A stretch of DNA of 64,000 nt from Bacteroidota bacterium (GTDB lineage Bacteria; Bacteroidota; Bacteroidia; AKYH767-A; JAHEYN01): positions 1 to 64,000 of the forward strand of contig JAHEYN010000004.1 in assembly GCA_023251555.1 (NCBI GenBank), given 5' to 3'. The stretch's first letter is position 1. Each line of letters opens with the position of its first letter. The notes beneath the pieces are model-generated. The model did no database searches and was not told the DNA's origin. It was given only the letters and a program-made list of their open reading frames with translations. Of the stretch, positions 59,122-64,000 are shown piece after piece. Position numbers and translations under genes: made by a program.

Positions 59122-60300
59122 TTAGTTGAGCATTTCAAATATTCCTGCGGCGCCCTGCCCTGTGCCTATACACATAGTCACTATGCCGTATTTTTGTTTC
59201 CGGCGTTTCATCTCGTTGAGTATCTGCACCGTTAACTTTGCCCCGGTGCAGCCAAGGGGATGGCCAAGTGCAATGGCACCCCCGTTTACATTTACGATGG
59301 AAGGGTTGATGCCGAGTGTTTTGATGATGGCGAGCGACTGGGATGCAAATGCTTCATTCAGCTCAACCTGTTCAATGTCGCTAAGCTTCATCCCTGCTTT
59401 TTTGAGCGCAAGGGGGATGGCCTCAACCGGCCCGATACCCATCACGCGTGGCTCAACCCCTGCTACGGCATAAGAAACGAGGCGGGCAATGGGTTTCAGG
59501 TTTAAGCGCTTTATCATTTTTTCTGACATTACCATGACGAAGGCTGCTCCGTCCGATGTCTGTGAAGAATTTCCCGCCGTCACTGATCCTCCTGCGGCGA
59601 AAACGGGCTTAAGCTTTGCAAGCTTTGCTGTATCAGTATCAGGCCGCGGGCCTTCATCGGTGTCGGCTATAGTTTCTTTTGTTTGCTTTTTCTCTTTTTT
59701 ATCAAGATAAACCTCTTTTACTGTAACAGGAACAATGCCGTCTTTGAAATACCCGTTCTTAATGGCATTGATAGCCTTGCTGTGGGACTCCAGAGCAAAT
59801 GCATCCTGTTCTTCCCGGCTTACTTTATAATCTTTTGCCACGGCTTCGGCAGTGAGCCCCATGCCCCAGTAATAGTCAGCGTGGGTTTTGGCAATTTCAT
59901 AGTTGGGAACGATACGCCACCCTCCGAAAGGTATGGGCGACATGCTCTCGGCCCCTCCCGCTATGATACAGTCAGCCAGGCCGGAATGTATCTTTGCAGA
60001 AGCAATGGCGATAGTCTCAAGCCCGGATGAGCAGTAACGGTTCACTGTCATGCCCGGTACTTTCACTGTGTCAAGTCCCACAAGGGAAATCATTCTGCCC
60101 ATGTTTAACCCCTGCTCGGCTTCGGGAGTGGCATTGCCGACAATTACATCGTCAACCTCTTCCTTGTTGAGGCCGGGAACAGATGCTGCCAGGTGCCTGA
60201 TTACTGTTACCGCGAGGTCATCAGGTCTTACACTGCGGAACATGCCGCGGGGTGCTTTTCCAACCGGGGTGCGGAACCCGGCTACTATATATGCGTCCAT
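59122..60300 (-). CDS. Acetyl-CoA C-acyltransferase (thiolase)
   Basis: NRYCSSGLETIAIASAKI, GGAESMS, NVNGGAIALGHPLGCTGAKL, GTGQGAAGIFE. Confidence 0.95.
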   Translation of the reverse strand: MDAYIVAGFRTPVGKAPRGMFRSVRPDDLAVTVIRHLAASVPGLNKEEVDDVIVGNATPEAEQGLNMGRMISLVGLDTVKVPGMTVNRYCSSGLETIAIASAKIHSGLADCIIAGGAESMSPIPFGGWRIVPNYEIAKTHADYYWGMGLTAEAVAKDYKVSREEQDAFALESHSKAINAIKNGYFKDGIVPVTVKEVYLDKKEKKQTKETIADTDEGPRPDTDTAKLAKLKPVFAAGGSVTAGNSSQTSDGAAFVMVMSEKMIKRLNLKPIARLVSYAVAGVEPRVMGIGPVEAIPLALKKAGMKLSDIEQVELNEAFASQSLAIIKTLGINPSIVNVNGGAIALGHPLGCTGAKLTVQILNEMKRRKQKYGIVTMCIGTGQGAAGIFEMLN

Positions 60301-60318
60301 TTTTTTGAGTTATATTTA

Positions 60319-62739
60319 TCAGGTTTCAACCGTAGTTTTGTCTTTTCCGATAATTTCCAGCTTCCCGGGTTCAATATCTTCTTCTTCATCATATACCTGT
60401 ATCAGAGGCTCTTTCAGAAATGCCCGGGTGGTGAGCCTTTTTTCCATGGAGAGCAGAATCGTGGGCAGCAGTATTAAATTCGAACAGTAAGCCACCAGCA
60501 GGGTGAAAGAAACAAGTATGCCGAGCGCAACAGTCCCGCCGAACCCCGAAGCGGTGAAGATGGCAAACCCGCAAAACAGTATTACAGCCGTATAAACCAT
60601 GCTTACCCCCGTTTCTGCAATAGCCATGGAAACGGTCCTTGAGATGCTCCAGTGGTGGTTCTTAAGCTCCTGCCTGTACTTGGTGAGGAAGTAAATGGTG
60701 CCATCGGACGCGATGCCGAAAGCGATACTGAAAATGAGAATGGTGGAAGGCTTGAGTGCAATGTGAAAGTACCCCATTACCCCGGCGGTGATGAGCAGGG
60801 GAATAAGGCTTGGGAGCATAGATGCGAGGATCATGCGTGCCGACATAAAGAGCGTAAACATTACAATGGCGATGAGAATGATAGCTAAAATAATACTTTC
60901 TTTAAGATTGACAAGAAGATAATCATTTCCCTGTAAGAAGATACGGCTGTTGCCAGTGATGGTTACATTATAGGCTGATGGATCAAAGATCGAGTCAATA
61001 CGCAGCCTCAGCCCGTTGATGAGCTGTTTCATTTTAACTGATCCTATATCTGCCATCTGCGCACTTACGCGGGTGCGTTGTTTTGTGCTGTCAATGAATG
61101 AATGAAATGCTCCGGGCCTTTTTGCCTGTGTGCCGGAATTCTGGACATAGGGCCTGATCTTTTCCAGTTCGGTAGGTGGCGGGAGAATGAAGTATTTTCT
61201 GCTCCCGTCACGGTAGGCCTGGTAGGAGAAACGGATGGCATCTGCAACAGAAAGGGATTTGGAAAACTCGGGGTAAGAAGAAAGAATTTTCTGTAATGAT
61301 TTTATCTTGTAGAGTGTTGCCGCGTTGTCTGCGAAAACACCGCCTTCTTTTTTTGTGTCTATGAGTATCTCAAAAGGCATGACTCCCTGAAAAGATCTTT
61401 CGAAAAACTTCATGTCTGCATAGATAGGATCTTTTTCGGGAAGGTCGTCAACGATAAAGCCGACAGATCTGAGTTTCCTCACCCCCACCAGCGAGATGGC
61501 AATGAGCACGCCCACCGTGAGGTATATCGCCGGCCGGTGATGATGCACCCAGTAATCTACCTTCCTCAGAAAGAAACTGATGAACTTCCCTTTGAGATGT
61601 TTTGTGTGCCTTACGGACGGGTCGGGAAGATAACTGAAAACGATAGGGATAAGGACTAAGGAGATAAGGTAAGTGGCCATTACATTGGCGGCAGCCACCA
61701 GCCCGAACTCCATGAGTATCTGGCTGCGGGTGAAATAAAACACCCCGAAGCCTATGGCGGTGGTGAGGTTGGCGAGAAAAGTGGTGACACTGATTTTCTC
61801 TATCATTCTCGACAATGCCCTTATTTTGTTTCCGTGTTTTTTATACTCGCTGTGGTATTTGTTCAGCAGCAGGATGCTGTTGGGTACTCCTATTACAATA
61901 ATCAGCGGTGGAATCAGTCCCGTCAGTATGGTAATTTTATAGCCGAGCAGGACAATAAGCCCCACCGACCATATGACACCCACGGTTACTATCAGCAGGG
62001 AGAAAAATACAATCTTAAACGATCTGAAAAAAGAAAAGAGAATTACAGCTGTTACAGCAACGGCAAGCCCAAGAAATAGTATCATTTCGTCAGCTACCTT
62101 CCTTGAAATGGCAGTGCGGATATACGGCAGGCCTGAGTAATGAATATCAAGATGGTGGGTAACGCCGAAACGGTCGCAGCTGCTTTTGATGCTGTCAACA
62201 AGGGCAATCCGGTTCCTGGAATTCAGTTTTTGCTTGTCGAGGGTGATGGCCATAAGGGTAGCGCCGGTTTCTCTGTTGTAAAGCAATCCCTCGTAAAACG
62301 GGAGAGAGAGGATGGTTTCTTTCAGGCTGTCAGTCTCCGCCTGTGATGAAGGTTTTCGGGAAACAAGGGGTCTGAATTCGAATTTCTCAAGGGAGTCATT
62401 CTTTACTATGGTATAGATTCTTGCAACGGATACGACCTCCTCAATCCCGTCAATGTTTTTTATTTTATTTCCCAGTTCATACCATCCTGTGAATTTATTT
62501 ATTTCGAAAATGTCTGAATCCTGTATTCCCACCATAAGGACACTCCCGTCTTCGCCAAACAGCTTCTTGAAATTTTCATAGTCGAGGTAATCTTTGTTGT
62601 CGTAAGGAAGTACTCTCGCAAATTCGTACGACAACTCCACGTGGCCGGCTTTGTATGCCATGAAAGCAGTGATGCCCCCTAAGGAAAGCAGAAGAGTCAG
62701 GCGGTTTCTGAGTATGCGGCTTGATACGAATGCCCACAT
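60319..62739 (-). CDS. RND/MMPL-superfamily exporter
   Basis: 806 aa, two repeats of TM-loop-6TM; PLIIVIGVPNSILLLNKYHSEYKKHG and FSIAFGIASDGTIYFLTKYRQELK. Confidence 0.9.
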   Translation of the reverse strand: MWAFVSSRILRNRLTLLLSLGGITAFMAYKAGHVELSYEFARVLPYDNKDYLDYENFKKLFGEDGSVLMVGIQDSDIFEINKFTGWYELGNKIKNIDGIEEVVSVARIYTIVKNDSLEKFEFRPLVSRKPSSQAETDSLKETILSLPFYEGLLYNRETGATLMAITLDKQKLNSRNRIALVDSIKSSCDRFGVTHHLDIHYSGLPYIRTAISRKVADEMILFLGLAVAVTAVILFSFFRSFKIVFFSLLIVTVGVIWSVGLIVLLGYKITILTGLIPPLIIVIGVPNSILLLNKYHSEYKKHGNKIRALSRMIEKISVTTFLANLTTAIGFGVFYFTRSQILMEFGLVAAANVMATYLISLVLIPIVFSYLPDPSVRHTKHLKGKFISFFLRKVDYWVHHHRPAIYLTVGVLIAISLVGVRKLRSVGFIVDDLPEKDPIYADMKFFERSFQGVMPFEILIDTKKEGGVFADNAATLYKIKSLQKILSSYPEFSKSLSVADAIRFSYQAYRDGSRKYFILPPPTELEKIRPYVQNSGTQAKRPGAFHSFIDSTKQRTRVSAQMADIGSVKMKQLINGLRLRIDSIFDPSAYNVTITGNSRIFLQGNDYLLVNLKESIILAIILIAIVMFTLFMSARMILASMLPSLIPLLITAGVMGYFHIALKPSTILIFSIAFGIASDGTIYFLTKYRQELKNHHWSISRTVSMAIAETGVSMVYTAVILFCGFAIFTASGFGGTVALGILVSFTLLVAYCSNLILLPTILLSMEKRLTTRAFLKEPLIQVYDEEEDIEPGKLEIIGKDKTTVET

Positions 62740-62879
62740 AAAAATGATGATACTTGTGTCAAAAGTAAAAGTAGTAAAAAGGAAAGAGTATAACGTATCT
62801 CAGCGCCTCAGGCTAAAAATCAATCAGGGAATTCACCTCATCAGCAAACATCTTCCAAGCGCCGCTCAGCGGGTACGGT

Positions 62880-62897
62880 AAAAATGGCGTAGCGCCA
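62880..62897 (-). terminator. Possible intrinsic terminator downstream of the FG-GAP/T9SS gene
   Basis: Minus strand TGGCG-CTA-CGCCA followed by TTTTT. Confidence 0.45.
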
Positions 62898-62903
62898 ACC
62901 AGG

Positions 62904-64000
62904 TCATTGTTTCACAAACTTCGCTTGTGTATCGCCTGCCTGTAAGAAGTACATTCCGCGAGGCAGGTGAGCGATACTCAGCGTGTAGCAGTTTGCCTGT
63001 CTGTTTGCCTGCACTTCTCCTTTCATCACCACATTGCCAAACACATCGGTTATCATAATCGTTTCCGTCCCTGCCGTCAGCTTACAGAAAAGATTGTCAT
63101 TTGCAGGATTCGGAAAAACAGCAAGCATTTGTTTCGTTTCGTTTGCAATGGCGATGGTGTTGGAGTAAGTGAAACTGCCGTCAAAGTTCACTTGTTTGAG
63201 ACGGTAATAACATACTCCTTTATCCCCTCTCGAGAGGGGATATTTATCAATAAATTCATACTGCATTACCGTATTACTATTTACAGCACCCTTAACCGTT
63301 CCGATGGAGAGCCACTCCTCCTCCCCTTTGGGGTTGATAGAGGTAGGGCTTGTTCTTTCTATGTCAAAATAATTATTATTACTCTCACTTGCTGTTATCC
63401 ATTCTAATACATTTTTACCTCCTTCATTATATCCGGTAAAAGAAAGTAATTCTATAGGTAAAACACTACACTGATTTCTGAATGTTGAAACCGTGGTCGA
63501 AGAATAATTTGCTAACGCAAAATCAGGCATATTATCTCCATCCAAATCACCTATTGCAACGCCCCTGGGTTGAGTTCCGGTTATAAAATCGACTTTGGCA
63601 GCAAATGAAATGGTGCCACTTACACTGGTGTTGTTGAATGTTGAGACCGTTGCAGAACCATAATTCGTTACAACAAGATCGGGTTTTCCGTTTCCATCCA
63701 AGTCGCCTATTGCAACGGAATGAGGCTGAGTTCCTGTTGCAAAATCTACTTTGGCGGCAAAAGAAATAGTTCCACTGACGCTGGTGTTTCTGAATGTTGA
63801 AACAGTGTTGGATGTCCAATTCGTTACAGCGAGGTCGGGTTTCCCGTTTCCATCCAAATCGCCTACTGCAAGACCGGAAGGATTCATCCCTGTTGTAAGA
63901 TCCACTTTGGCAGCAAATGAAATGGTCCCGACAATACTGGTGTTTCTGAATATTGAAACGGTGTTAGAACCAAAATTCTCTGCCGCGATGTCCGGTTTTC
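62904..64000 (-). CDS. FG-GAP/VCBS-repeat secreted protein with T9SS type A sorting domain (5' part outside window)
   Basis: Frame open to window edge. Tandem 52-aa repeats GDLDGNGKPDLAVTNW.SNTVSTFRNTSVSGTISFAAKVDF.TGTQP; C-terminal AVFPNPANDNLFCKL...GMYFLQAGDTQAKFVKQ. Confidence 0.9.
   Translation of the reverse strand, partial: KPDIAAENFGSNTVSIFRNTSIVGTISFAAKVDLTTGMNPSGLAVGDLDGNGKPDLAVTNWTSNTVSTFRNTSVSGTISFAAKVDFATGTQPHSVAIGDLDGNGKPDLVVTNYGSATVSTFNNTSVSGTISFAAKVDFITGTQPRGVAIGDLDGDNMPDFALANYSSTTVSTFRNQCSVLPIELLSFTGYNEGGKNVLEWITASESNNNYFDIERTSPTSINPKGEEEWLSIGTVKGAVNSNTVMQYEFIDKYPLSRGDKGVCYYRLKQVNFDGSFTYSNTIAIANETKQMLAVFPNPANDNLFCKLTAGTETIMITDVFGNVVMKGEVQANRQANCYTLSIAHLPRGMYFLQAGDTQAKFVKQ

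Overview
The window is a gene-dense chromosomal segment from a Bacteroidota bacterium. This rests on T9SS type A C-terminal domains, TAnnTTTG -7 promoter motifs, a DUF4199/DUF4783/DUF3822 gene complement, and gene order. No rRNA, tRNA, CRISPR array, transposase, integrase or phage gene was seen. Housekeeping genes include alaS (3' part), ctaA/COX15, gdhA, psd, icd, an M16 peptidase, dnaX, recX, rsmD, coaD, an ftsE-like gene, nadC, rlmH and waaA. There is a partial phenylacetate catabolism cluster (paaABCD-G-H, no paaE) and a beta-oxidation pair (acyl-CoA dehydrogenase plus thiolase) next to an RND/MMPL exporter. Several T9SS-secreted repeat proteins are present. Three glycan-biosynthesis loci occur at about 15.0-19.6 kb, 38.0-40.2 kb and 43.1-55.1 kb. 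The most interesting area is 43-55 kb. There, two convergent polysaccharide operons meet with a 1-nt gap. The minus-strand, seven-gene operon begins at a recognisable promoter with a 10-G homopolymer just upstream. It encodes a methyltransferase-like / TM / transglutaminase-like fusion whose two enzymatic cores both look degenerate, next to a FemAB/GNAT-like protein. A second item is a tight four-gene module (15.0-19.6 kb) with a GT-C membrane glycosyltransferase fused to C-terminal TPRs, resembling the eukaryotic TMTC layout. All functional names come from reading the supplied translations; no database search was possible.
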